Shown here: piece after piece, positions 1-7,501 of the stretch
Layout: every line of letters starts with the position of its first letter
Numbering within the stretch: position 1 is the first letter of the stretch
Source of the DNA: Bacillus sp. FJAT-26390
Lineage (GTDB): Bacteria > Bacillota > Bacilli > Paenibacillales > Paenibacillaceae
Direction: 5' to 3'
Assembly (NCBI RefSeq): GCF_001682865.1
Contig: NZ_MAQX01000001.1
Coordinates: 1,183,290-1,247,289 of the forward strand
DNA length: 64,000 bases
Notes under the pieces: model-generated
What the model saw: the letters and a program-made list of their open reading frames with translations, nothing else
What the model was told of the DNA's origin: nothing
Databases searched by the model: none
Position numbers and translations under genes: made by a program

Positions 1-553
1 GATCGTAGCCCTTAACCGCCTCTTGTGCTGCCTGATAAGCTGTTTTGTCTGGCGTTAGGCTGTACTGACCATCATCAACTGCTGTAAATGCCCTCGGCTG
101 CTCGATAACGCCTTTAATCGAATTAGGGAAGCTCGAGGATGCCATTCTGTTCATGACTACAGCACCTACCGCCACCTGCCCCTTATACGATTCACCGCGT
201 GCTTCGGCATAAATGATTCTTGCGAGCATATCAAGCTCGCTTTTGTTCACCGAAACCTTCTTGAGCGTTTCCCAAGTCTTCTTGCCAGCGACGCCATCAA
301 CCCCAATTCCGTATGCTTTCTGGAATCGTTTCAAGGAATCAAGTGTCGTTGTGCCAAAGTAGGTCGTAACATCCTTGTTAAAATAACCTAACGTCTTTAG
401 TCGATATTGTAAATCAGGAACATCAGGCCCTGAACTCCCGACTTTTAATGTTGCTGGTGATGCGGCCTGTACGGCTTGCATTGGAATGCCAAATGCCATC
501 ATAAAAACAAGAATTAGTGCCATACTATATGGTATGAATTTTATATTCATCAT
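1..553 (-). CDS. sleB: Spore cortex-lytic enzyme SleB-like, 3' end outside window
   Basis: Partial gene: 184 codons are visible, reading leftward off the window. Seen: an N-terminal signal peptide with a long hydrophobic stretch ending near AVQA, a peptidoglycan-binding repeat at about residues 35-92 (LKVGSSGPDV, LQYRLKTLGYF, KRFQKAYGIGVDG), then the start of a SleB/CwlJ hydrolase domain (LARIIYAEARGE with the conserved Glu, then GQVAVGAVVMNRM). This order is that of SleB, which cuts spore cortex peptidoglycan during germination. Start: the ATG at 551-553 follows AGGGAGG at good spacing; a second ATG is the next codon. Several paralogues of this architecture exist in Paenibacillus, so the exact orthologue is uncertain. 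Confidence 0.8.
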   Translation of the reverse strand, partial: MMNIKFIPYSMALILVFMMAFGIPMQAVQAASPATLKVGSSGPDVPDLQYRLKTLGYFNKDVTTYFGTTTLDSLKRFQKAYGIGVDGVAGKKTWETLKKVSVNKSELDMLARIIYAEARGESYKGQVAVGAVVMNRMASSSFPNSIKGVIEQPRAFTAVDDGQYSLTPDKTAYQAAQEAVKGYD

Positions 554-730
554 AAAAGCAAAACCTCCCTTTTTTAAAAACCACACAAATTTTATGCAAA
601 GCATATTAAGATTGGCAGCTGGTCGACTGACTCGTACGATTTTAGCACAGTTACTTTCGAATTGTAACCGAGAACCTAAAATTACATAGATTTACTAAAT
701 AAGTGTTTTGTAAAGATTTATAGCAAAGGA

Positions 731-760
731 TTGACTTATGAACTTAGTTGTAACTATAAT
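731..760 (+). promoter_or_regulatory. Sigma-A type promoter of the oxidoreductase gene
   Basis: TTGACT at 731-736 and TATAAT at 755-760, separated by 18 bp. The -10 box lies inside the first palindromic operator (749-767), the classic layout for repression by blocking RNA polymerase. Confidence 0.65.
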
Positions 761-767
761 AGTTACA
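749..767. promoter_or_regulatory. Palindromic operator, copy 1
   Basis: TGTAACTATAATAGTTACA is a perfect palindrome with 9-bp arms around one central base. It covers the -10 box of the promoter and is repeated 56 bp downstream. Inference: binding site of a dimeric winged-helix (MarR, HxlR) or TetR-type repressor. The regulator is not encoded in this window. Confidence 0.65.
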
Positions 768-804
768 TGAAGCGAAGGCAGTCGCCTTTTATTTTTAATT
801 TTGT

Positions 805-823
805 TGTAACTATAATTGTTACA
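805..823. promoter_or_regulatory. Palindromic operator, copy 2
   Basis: TGTAACTATAATTGTTACA differs from copy 1 by one base in the right arm. It lies between the promoter and the start codon at 878. Two sites 56 bp apart suggest cooperative binding. Confidence 0.6.
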
Positions 824-877
824 TGATTGCCTTCTTAATATTAAGCTTTACTACATGAGAAAAAAGGAGTTTTTAAA

Positions 878-1507
878 ATGAAAATAGCCGTTATCGGAGC
901 AGCAGGCCGTGCAGGAAGCCGTATTGTGGAGGAAGCAAAAAATCGGGGCCATCAAGTAACCGCCATCGTTCGTGATCCTTCCAAGCTTGCAAGCACGCAA
1001 GGTATCGAGGTTTTAGTTAAGGATGTATTCGAAACGGGCGCAGAGCTTGCAGGGTTCGATGCCGTCGTCAATTCCTTCTCTGCAAAACCAGGCGCTGAAC
1101 AACAACACGTTGACGTAATTAAACATTTGATCGCCTTTCTTAAACAAACGCCAGATACGGTCCTTTACAACGTTGGCGGCGCCGGCAGCCTTCTTGTAGA
1201 CGACAATGGTACACGTCTATTAGAGACACCTGAGTTCCCAGCTATCTATTATGCAACCGCCAAAGCGCAAAGCGATCAGCTTGATGTGCTTCGCGGTGAA
1301 AAAGAGCTGAAATGGACGTTTTTCAGCCCTGCGGCAATTTTTGAACCAGGCGAAAAAACAGGCAAAGTGAAGCTTGGCAATGACCATTTCCTTCTGAACG
1401 ATAATCATGAGAGCAAGCTAAGCATGGAAGACTATGCTTCCATCCTGCTTGACGAAATCGAACATCCTCAATTTCCAAATCAACGTTTTACAGCTATTAA
1501 CGTTTAA
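878..1507 (+). CDS. NAD(P)-binding Rossmann-fold oxidoreductase (atypical SDR)
   Basis: A 209-aa cytosolic protein. The N-terminus MKIAVIGAAGRAGSRIVEEA carries the GxxGxxG dinucleotide motif. It is followed by VTAIVRDPSKL, in which Arg at the end of strand beta-2 suggests NADP(H), and by the conserved FDAVVNSFSA and LLYNVGGAGSL-like segments of NmrA/YwnB-type NAD(P)H-binding proteins. Relatives are quinone or flavin reductases or redox sensors; the substrate cannot be told. Start: ATG preceded by AAAAAAGGAG. It is a single-gene unit with the two palindromic operators upstream and a strong terminator downstream, so it is probably induced by a small electrophile or oxidant (inference). Confidence 0.8.
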   Translation: MKIAVIGAAGRAGSRIVEEAKNRGHQVTAIVRDPSKLASTQGIEVLVKDVFETGAELAGFDAVVNSFSAKPGAEQQHVDVIKHLIAFLKQTPDTVLYNVGGAGSLLVDDNGTRLLETPEFPAIYYATAKAQSDQLDVLRGEKELKWTFFSPAAIFEPGEKTGKVKLGNDHFLLNDNHESKLSMEDYASILLDEIEHPQFPNQRFTAINV

Positions 1508-1521
1508 TTTTGGTTTTAGAA

Positions 1522-1556
1522 AAACAAGCCTCTCGGGAAGAGGCTTGTTTTTTTTG
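1522..1556 (+). terminator. Rho-independent terminator of oxidoreductase gene
   Basis: A 12-bp perfect stem (AAACAAGCCTCT with AGAGGCTTGTTT), 5-nt loop, then a run of T, 15 bp after the stop codon. Confidence 0.9.
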
Positions 1557-1638
1557 GCTGAATATCCCTATTTCCGTTGTCCGTCCCTTCCTCTCTTGTT
1601 ACAATGAACCTATTCCTTTTCGCTTAAAAAATGATATT

Positions 1639-1666
1639 TGTTTACATAATTATTATTATGTTCTTT
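1639..1666. other. Candidate dif-like Xer recombination site upstream of xerS
   Basis: GTTTACATAA, then 6 bp (TTATTA), then TTATGTTCTT. The two half-sites are inverted around a 6-bp spacer, as in dif sites. The left arm is the complement of TTATGTAAAC, the arm I recall from B. subtilis dif. It lies 36 bp before xerS; streptococcal and lactococcal difSL also sits next to xerS. The same bases can be read as a promoter (TTTACA 1641-1646, TTTAAT 1665-1670), so the call is tentative. Confidence 0.4.
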
Positions 1667-1702
1667 TAATGCCGTGAAGTAATTAGACAATTTATCAAAG
1701 GG

Positions 1703-2806
1703 GTGACTTTTATTAATATTTTGAAACAAAAGGATCGTGAAGAGCTCGACAAGAAGCTACCCTCTATGCCCTGGTATATCGAAAAATTTATTAATTATAA
1801 GCTGCCGGATCTATCCCCCTCCTCCCTTGTCGAATATATGAGAGATTATGAAACGTTTCTCCATTGGCTCATGGCGGAGGGGCTTTCAGAAGCTACCCAA
1901 TTGAAGGATGTCGCATTACTGGAGCTGGAAAAGCTTCATATGGACAGCATTGACGGTTTCCGCATGTATTTATCGACGTATAAAGAGGAGCGCAACAGCA
2001 AAACAACGATCTCTCGCAAGCTCTCCTCCCTCCGTTCGTTGTTTCATTATTTAAGTCAAATTGCCGAGGACGAGGAGTTTTATCCGCTGCTGAAGCGCAA
2101 CGTAATGGCGAAGGTAGCGATAAAGCGTACTCATAAGCCTAAGGACACTGCCGCCAAACTGGAAGGCAAGCTGCTTCAAGAGGAGGAAATATCGGAGTTT
2201 ATGGCTTATATCAAGCAGCACTACGGCACGGATGTAGCCTCGAATAAACAAGCGCTCTACTCTTATGAGCTGAATATGACGCGTGATGCTTGTATTATAA
2301 GCTTCATTTTACACTCGGGACTGCGTGTTTCGGAGCTTGTAAACTTGAATATTGACGATATCGATCTAAAGAAAAAGTTATGCTACGTTTATCGCAAAGG
2401 TAAAAATGATGATACGTTCAAAACCCCCGTCTACTTCCGCCAAGAGGCAGTTGAGGATTTGCAGGCTTATATGACGCTGCGAGAAGTGCGATACAAGGCT
2501 CCTAAACGTGAAAAAGCGTTGTTTCTCGCAATTGCCAACGGCAAGCAAGAAGGCTCGCGCATGACCAAAAGAGCCATTCAAGAAATGGTCATCAAATATG
2601 CAAAGCGCTTTGGCAAGCCTTATTTGTCTGTCCATAAGCTGCGGCATAGCTTCGCTACCGACTACTACCTGCGGAATGATATTTACAAAACGCAAGAGCA
2701 GCTCGGACATGCATCGCCCGAAACGACGCAAATCTATGCTCATTTGACCGATAAAACGATGGCGCAAGCGATCGATCGCACGAAAAAAGAGGACGAGTCA
2801 AGCTAG
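1703..2806 (+). CDS. xerS: Tyrosine recombinase XerS
   Basis: About 367 aa. The N-terminal SAM-like core-binding domain contains MPWYIEKFI near residue 22, as in streptococcal XerS (LMPWYVLEY). The C-terminal catalytic domain has all active-site residues: Arg208 (SGLRVSE), Lys in RKGK at 232-234, His311 and Arg314 (VHKLRHS), His336 (QLGHAS) and nucleophile Tyr345 (TQIYAHL). XerS works alone with FtsK at a single dif-type site to resolve chromosome dimers. The start is uncertain: the GTG at 1703 overlaps its own Shine-Dalgarno AAAGGGGTG, and an ATT at 1712 or TTG at 1721 is possible. The gene is monocistronic with a strong terminator. Confidence 0.85.
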   Translation: MTFINILKQKDREELDKKLPSMPWYIEKFINYKLPDLSPSSLVEYMRDYETFLHWLMAEGLSEATQLKDVALLELEKLHMDSIDGFRMYLSTYKEERNSKTTISRKLSSLRSLFHYLSQIAEDEEFYPLLKRNVMAKVAIKRTHKPKDTAAKLEGKLLQEEEISEFMAYIKQHYGTDVASNKQALYSYELNMTRDACIISFILHSGLRVSELVNLNIDDIDLKKKLCYVYRKGKNDDTFKTPVYFRQEAVEDLQAYMTLREVRYKAPKREKALFLAIANGKQEGSRMTKRAIQEMVIKYAKRFGKPYLSVHKLRHSFATDYYLRNDIYKTQEQLGHASPETTQIYAHLTDKTMAQAIDRTKKEDESS

Positions 2807-2844
2807 CGTTGCTTTCACGCTTGCTTGGTCCGCCCTCTTTTTTT
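2783..2844. terminator. Bidirectional terminator between convergent xerS and ABC exporter
   Basis: GAAAAAAGAGG inside the end of xerS pairs with CCTCTTTTTTTC after the stop; an inner imperfect stem pairs CAAGCTAGCGT with ACGCTTGCTTG. A-run and T-run on either side suit both directions. Confidence 0.75.
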
Positions 2845-2860
2845 CTAACATTTATTCTGC

Positions 2861-4669
2861 TTAGCTGCTCGTTTGCAAAATAACGGATTCCTGCATCGAA
2901 AGCTGCGTAAGGATAAGATTGGCATAAATGCCGCCTTGCTTCATTAATTCTGCATGCGAGCCTTGTTCAGCGATCCGGCCATTCTCAACGACCAGAATTA
3001 AGTCTGCATCCTTAATCGTCGATAAGCGATGCGCAATAATAAATGCCGTTCTTCCTGCCAGAAGCGTCTGCAATGCCTCTTGGATATGCTGCTCCGTCTC
3101 CGTATCGACGCTCGATGTAGCCTCGTCTAGGATCAGGATTCTTGGATCGGACAGCAGCACGCGGCCAAATGCCAGCAGCTGCCTCTGCCCTACGGAAAGC
3201 TTCGAGCCGCGCTCCTCCAGCTCCGTCTGATAGCCGTCCGACAGCTTGGCGACGACACGGTCGAGTCGAACGCTCTCCGCTGCCCGGAGCAGCTGCTCTT
3301 CGGTCGCCTCTTCGTTGCCGTATCGCATATTCTGCTCGACCGTTCCTGCGAAAATAAAGGAATCCTGCAGCACGATCCCCATCTGCTTGCGCAGCGATTC
3401 AAGCGTAGCCTGCTTAACATCCGTTCCGTCTATAAGAACGGCACCTTCCGAAGCATCATAAAACCGCATCAACAAATTGACGATCGTGCTTTTTCCCGCT
3501 CCGGTTGGCCCTACCAATGCGACCCGCTGTCCCGGCTTCACGTGAAAGGAGACATTTTGCAGGACATCAGGTTTATTTTCCTCATAACGGAAGGATACAT
3601 TGTCGAAGGTCACTTCGCCGCGAACCTGCGGAAGCTCGCGAGCCTTGCTGCTGTTTTTCACTTCCGGATCGGTATCCAGCACTTCAAATATACGCTCCGC
3701 GGAAGCCATTGCCGACAGCAATTGGCTGTATACCTTTGACAGTGCGCTAAGCGGACCCCAGAAACGCCACAAATAATTGATGAACGCCATAATAAAACCA
3801 AGCGTTAAGACATCGTCCATGACGCGCATCGCGCCATACCATACAACGATGCAAGTACCGATCATCCCGATCATTTCGACCAGCGGATATACGGTAGATT
3901 CTAGCGTAATAGCCCGCATGAAAGCCTGCTTGTTGCGCGTGTTGATGCCATTAAACCGTTCATTGTTCGTCCGCTGGCGGGAGAAAGCTTGAATGACCCG
4001 AATTCCTTGAATCGTTTCGTTCAAATTCCCGTTAATGGACGACATCGTCGACCGCGAACGCGACCAAGAGCCCTCGATTTTTGGACGGAGCTTTGCCACG
4101 ATAAAATAAAGCAACGGCAGCATGATGAAGGAAAGCAGGGCTAGCTGCCAATCCATCCATACCAAAATAATGACGATGCCTAAAAGATGCGTTACTTCCA
4201 TAACCATCGTAATTAATCCGCCATTAATCAGCTCGCCAATGGCGTTCGTATCATTTGTAATGCGAGACATGATTTTACCGGCTGGACGCCCGTCAAAGAA
4301 ACGAAACGATAACGATTGCAAATGATTAAATAGTTGCTGGCGCAAATCAAACAAAATGCGTTGGCCGGTAAAATTGATCCATCTCGTGTGCATCCAGCTA
4401 AACAGCCAGCCAATGAGCTTAATGCCAAGCAGCACCGCGCCCAGCACATGGATAACGGTATAATCCTTGGCCATAATGCCTTTATCGATCAGATAAGCAA
4501 GAATAATAGGTTCAGATAGGCTTAACAGCATATTAATGAGGACGATAATAACGACCCATGTCATTAATTTGCGATAAGGGATCAGGTACTGAAGCATCCG
4601 CCGCATATATTTGCCATTAAACGGCTTCTCTTCTACTTCAGCATCCGAATCCCACTCGACTTGGCTCAT
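2861..4669 (-). CDS. ABC exporter half-transporter, subunit 2 (BmrD/YheH-like)
   Basis: A 602-aa type I exporter: six membrane segments in residues about 30-320, then an ATPase domain. Walker A GPTGAGKST is at 387-395, signature LSVGQ at 491-495, Walker B with catalytic Glu (LDEATSSVD) near 515, switch His547 (IAHRLST). The signature departs from LSGGQ by Gly to Val, which weakens the composite site it completes. It starts 15 bp after the partner gene, so the two form one operon and surely a heterodimer. The family exports drugs, lipids or peptides; the substrate is not predictable. The shared bidirectional hairpin at 2783-2844 ends the operon. Confidence 0.85.
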   Translation of the reverse strand: MSQVEWDSDAEVEEKPFNGKYMRRMLQYLIPYRKLMTWVVIIVLINMLLSLSEPIILAYLIDKGIMAKDYTVIHVLGAVLLGIKLIGWLFSWMHTRWINFTGQRILFDLRQQLFNHLQSLSFRFFDGRPAGKIMSRITNDTNAIGELINGGLITMVMEVTHLLGIVIILVWMDWQLALLSFIMLPLLYFIVAKLRPKIEGSWSRSRSTMSSINGNLNETIQGIRVIQAFSRQRTNNERFNGINTRNKQAFMRAITLESTVYPLVEMIGMIGTCIVVWYGAMRVMDDVLTLGFIMAFINYLWRFWGPLSALSKVYSQLLSAMASAERIFEVLDTDPEVKNSSKARELPQVRGEVTFDNVSFRYEENKPDVLQNVSFHVKPGQRVALVGPTGAGKSTIVNLLMRFYDASEGAVLIDGTDVKQATLESLRKQMGIVLQDSFIFAGTVEQNMRYGNEEATEEQLLRAAESVRLDRVVAKLSDGYQTELEERGSKLSVGQRQLLAFGRVLLSDPRILILDEATSSVDTETEQHIQEALQTLLAGRTAFIIAHRLSTIKDADLILVVENGRIAEQGSHAELMKQGGIYANLILTQLSMQESVILQTSS

Positions 4670-4684
4670 GGATTCACCTCTTTT

Positions 4685-6430
4685 CTATTGATGAGCGATT
4701 TGCTTCTGACGGTCAAACAATTGACGGAAGAAGCCATTGCCTTCATTTAATTCCTTATGTGTGCCCTGCTCGGTCAAACGACCGTTCTCCAGCACGATAA
4801 TTCGGTCTGCATGCTGAATGGAGGAGAGCCGCTGCGCGATAATAAACGTCGTCCGCCCCTTCATAACTTCCAGCAAAGCCTCGTGAATCGCCGATTCTGT
4901 CGCCGTATCCACGCTTGCTGTCGCTTCATCCAGCACGAGAATCGGCGGGTCCATTAGAATCGCGCGCGCCAGCGCTACACGCTGGCGTTGACCGCCTGAT
5001 AAGCCGACCCCGCGTTCTCCGATGCGCGTATCATAGCCGTCCGGCATGCTCTCAATAAAAGCATGAATTTGCGATTTGCGGGCGGCATCCTCAACCTGCT
5101 CCTGTGTCGCTTCAGGATAGCCGTATGCGATGTTATCGCGAATCGATGCGGAGAAAAGAAAGGTTTCCTGCGGCACGATACCGACGCATCTGCGCAAGCC
5201 GTCAAGCTCATACTGACGCACATCTACGCCATCGATGAGCACTCTGCCTCCAGATACATCATAGAATCGCGACAGCAAGCCGATCAGGCTGCTCTTGCCA
5301 GAGCCTGTTGCGCCAAGCACACCAATTACCTCGCCCTGCTCCACCTCAAAGGAAACATCGTCGAGTATCGGCTTATCCTTGGAGGGATCTTGATCGGCAA
5401 AATGGAAGGTAACGCCTTCGAACATCACATTTCCGTTCATATTGCTCGTTTCTTTTGCTTGCGCGGGATTCTCGATGTCGATTGGCGTATCAAGCACTTC
5501 GAATACGCGCGGAGCCGCTTTGATCGCTTGCTGGAAAATATTGATTTGCCAGCCGAGCATGTTCAGCGGCCAAATAATGCCCCATGTATACCACTGGAAT
5601 GCCATAAACGTGCCTAGCGACATCTCATCGCGCACGACAAAGATCGCTCCAATCCAAATCATCATGACAAAGGTAACGCCGCCGTAGAAGCCCATTAATG
5701 GGAATGCTTTCGCCTCAAGCTTGGCGCGCTCCATATTCGTATCGAAGTTTTGCTCGTTCCGTTCAGCGAATTTCCGCTGCTCAACCGACTCGGTCGCGAA
5801 CGATTTGACGACACGGATGCCGGATATGTTCTCTTGCAGCGTTGTTGTCAGACGGCCCATTTGCTCACGAATGTTAGACCATGCTGGACCAACCTTATGG
5901 TTAAAACGAAACAAGACGAACAAAATAAACGGAATGGTAATCAAGCTGATTACCGTAACCTTCCATTGCATCGACATCATAAAGATGATCGTCCCAATAA
6001 AGGTGAGCATGCCCGTAAATAAATTCATCGCGCCAAACCCGACGAAATTTTTTACCGCTTCAATATCCCCGGTCATTCTAGACATCAGCTGCCCCGTTTG
6101 CGCCCGGTCATAATACGAGAATGACAAGCGCTGCAAATGCTCATAAAGCTCTTTGCGAAGCTTGAACACCACATTTTGACCAACGAGCTCTTGCGAATAC
6201 CCCTGAACAAACATACCCGCGCTCTTTAGCGCCTGAATGCCAGCAAGCGCAAGCGTTAGCGCGATGACTACGCCCATATCCCGCTTCGCGATGCCTTCAT
6301 CAAAAATTTCTCTCAAAATCCAAGGCGCAACCAAATCGAATATCGTCGCAAAAATCATAATGGTTACTGCTATAAACACCCATTTGGCACTTGGTCTTAC
6401 GTAAATCATCAACCGTAACAGCGTTTTCAT
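4685..6430 (-). CDS. ABC exporter half-transporter, subunit 1 (BmrC/YheI-like)
   Basis: 581 aa from the ATG at 6430, which follows GGGAAGGGG; an upstream in-frame start would run through a terminator hairpin. Six membrane segments precede an ATPase domain with Walker A GATGSGKSS (373-381), canonical LSGGQ (477-481) and Walker B LDEA (about 501). The switch histidine is replaced by Gln533 (IIAQRLSS). With the LSVGQ of the partner, both defects fall in one composite nucleotide site, the asymmetric design of heterodimeric exporters such as TM287/288 and BmrCD. It is preceded by a leader peptide and attenuator, so expression is probably induced by translation-inhibiting drugs (inference). Confidence 0.85.
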   Translation of the reverse strand: MKTLLRLMIYVRPSAKWVFIAVTIMIFATIFDLVAPWILREIFDEGIAKRDMGVVIALTLALAGIQALKSAGMFVQGYSQELVGQNVVFKLRKELYEHLQRLSFSYYDRAQTGQLMSRMTGDIEAVKNFVGFGAMNLFTGMLTFIGTIIFMMSMQWKVTVISLITIPFILFVLFRFNHKVGPAWSNIREQMGRLTTTLQENISGIRVVKSFATESVEQRKFAERNEQNFDTNMERAKLEAKAFPLMGFYGGVTFVMMIWIGAIFVVRDEMSLGTFMAFQWYTWGIIWPLNMLGWQINIFQQAIKAAPRVFEVLDTPIDIENPAQAKETSNMNGNVMFEGVTFHFADQDPSKDKPILDDVSFEVEQGEVIGVLGATGSGKSSLIGLLSRFYDVSGGRVLIDGVDVRQYELDGLRRCVGIVPQETFLFSASIRDNIAYGYPEATQEQVEDAARKSQIHAFIESMPDGYDTRIGERGVGLSGGQRQRVALARAILMDPPILVLDEATASVDTATESAIHEALLEVMKGRTTFIIAQRLSSIQHADRIIVLENGRLTEQGTHKELNEGNGFFRQLFDRQKQIAHQ

Positions 6431-6455
6431 AAGACAACCCCTTCCCTGTAGGAAA

Positions 6456-6492
6456 CAAAAAAAGACCTCAAGCCCCATTTGGCTTGAGATCT
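6456..6492 (-). terminator. Attenuator terminator in the leader of the ABC exporter operon
   Basis: On the minus strand AGATCTCAAGCC pairs with GGCTTGAGGTCT (12 bp with one G-U, 6-nt loop), followed by seven T. It ends only 26 nt before the start codon of the exporter gene and 32 nt after a leader-peptide stop, so it must be read through for expression. The left arm can alternatively pair with GGCTTAAGGAT at the leader Shine-Dalgarno (one mismatch, one bulge), a possible antiterminator. Confidence 0.8.
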
Positions 6493-6523
6493 TCGTATGA
6501 TGGCAAGCAACGGCGCAAAATTG

Positions 6524-6637
6524 CTACGTCGACACCAGTGCACGAAGGCAGGCCGGTCGGCATGTTTGATTGGACATATAAAAACGATTGTTGCTCTGCG
6601 CGCCGCCGTCATAATTAAAAGTCCAATTGTTAAACAT
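6524..6637 (-). CDS. Leader peptide of ABC exporter operon (37 aa, BmrB-like role)
   Basis: A 37-codon frame starting MFNNWTFNYDGG and ending LRALVST, with an ATG 7 nt behind an AGGGGGG Shine-Dalgarno. It lies between the probable promoter (6692-6721) and the attenuator terminator (6456-6492). No homology is claimed from sequence alone. In B. subtilis the leader ORF bmrB couples drug-stalled translation to readthrough before bmrCD; the same layout here suggests the same role. It is too small to be found by length-based gene calling. A longer overlapping frame (6427-6612) lacks a ribosome binding site and runs through the terminator. Confidence 0.6.
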   Translation of the reverse strand: MFNNWTFNYDGGAQSNNRFYMSNQTCRPACLRALVST

Positions 6638-6691
6638 CCTTAAGCCCCCCTTTTCGTATTCCGATTGTTCATTTCTTCCTAGCCCACCCAA

Positions 6692-6721
6692 ATCTTAACA
6701 TCTGATTCCGTCTCCGCGCAA
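6692..6721 (-). promoter_or_regulatory. Probable promoter of leader peptide / ABC exporter operon
   Basis: Minus strand TTGCGC (6721-6716), 18 bp, TAAGAT (6697-6692). It would give a leader transcript of about 250 nt before the exporter start codon. Confidence 0.4.
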
Positions 6722-6742
6722 GAGGGGTTTGGAAATAAATTT

Positions 6743-7285
6743 TTAAAACCTGTCCGACTCTAGCGGCAAATCCATATCATTTGTGGAAATGCCTTCTTCG
6801 ACTGCAAATTCAAAATCCTCAATATCATAAATTTGTACCGGTACCTCTGCTTCTATCAGCTTATCCTGAAACTCGAATTGATCGGAGAGCAAAGGCAAAT
6901 TCAGCTTTAAGCCCGTAAGCAGCAGCTCGGTTTCAATCGGATCGAACATTTCGCCATAATGCGCGTTATCGACCGCATGCACAACGGTAAACTGTATCGT
7001 GTCATTGAGGAGCAATGGCGAGCTTACTCTCCAAGGCACCTGCATTGCTTTTTCAATTTTTTTCCGATTTAACGAGTCTTCAAAAAAAGTAATCAGCTCG
7101 TTTATTTTGTTTTTTACATGTCCGTCATCGTCTGGATCATCCATGACAGGATCGGTTCCATCTCTCATTTCATAAAGCTCTGCGATGGATGAATAAGGCA
7201 CGACATAATCTATCGGACGACTAGGTACAAGAAGATGCCCATACGTTGCCACCAATACTGCTTCTATTACAAAACGCCGCCGCAT
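6743..7285 (-). CDS. Conserved hypothetical protein, 180 aa
   Basis: The start MRRRFVIEAVLVA follows GGAGGAGATCAC; an upstream start would add 29 residues without a ribosome binding site. The N-terminus is MRRRFVIEAVLVATYGHLLVPS, then VPYSSIAELYEMRDGTDPVMDDPDDDGHVK, a charged helix around FFEDSLNRKKIEKAM, and an acidic C-terminus. No catalytic motif or membrane segment is recognised. Similar short proteins occur across Paenibacillus, sometimes with an ADP-heptose synthase label that nothing here supports. It is divergent from ypdA. Function unknown. Confidence 0.6.
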   Translation of the reverse strand: MRRRFVIEAVLVATYGHLLVPSRPIDYVVPYSSIAELYEMRDGTDPVMDDPDDDGHVKNKINELITFFEDSLNRKKIEKAMQVPWRVSSPLLLNDTIQFTVVHAVDNAHYGEMFDPIETELLLTGLKLNLPLLSDQFEFQDKLIEAEVPVQIYDIEDFEFAVEEGISTNDMDLPLESDRF

Positions 7286-7501
7286 GTGATCTCCTCCAAT
7301 CAAAATAGGTACGAATACTAGCTTCTTATGACATGATTTGTTTAATAAGAACGGTTCCACAATATTATACAATATTCCTTTACCTGTACAAGATAGTCAA
7401 AACACCAAATTTGCACAATATGTGCGCCGCGCAGTAAAATGTTCGTGAAGCGTTATAATAGAAGCAGCACTAGCTTCGTCATATTTTAGGAGGTACTACA
7501 T

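Larger units (their letters stand above)
554..877. other. Divergent intergenic region, sleB-like / oxidoreductase
   Basis: A 324-base gap between divergent genes. It holds the ribosome binding site of the sleB-like gene, an AT-rich stretch with no credible coding frame, and two copies of a 19-bp palindrome with a promoter, described separately. A 67-codon frame at 486-689 runs antisense into sleB and has no support. Confidence 0.7.

Noticed and set aside
486-689. 67-codon plus-strand frame
   Set aside because: Antisense to the sleB-like signal peptide region, no ribosome binding site, low-complexity product.
5063-5617. Long antisense frames within the ABC exporter, pdh, topB and kinase genes
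   Set aside because: Products have no family character and lie opposite well-supported genes; shadows of codon bias.
6427-6612. 61-aa frame as the leader peptide of the ABC exporter
   Set aside because: No ribosome binding site and it runs through the terminator; the 37-aa frame at 6524-6637 has both correct spacing and stop position.
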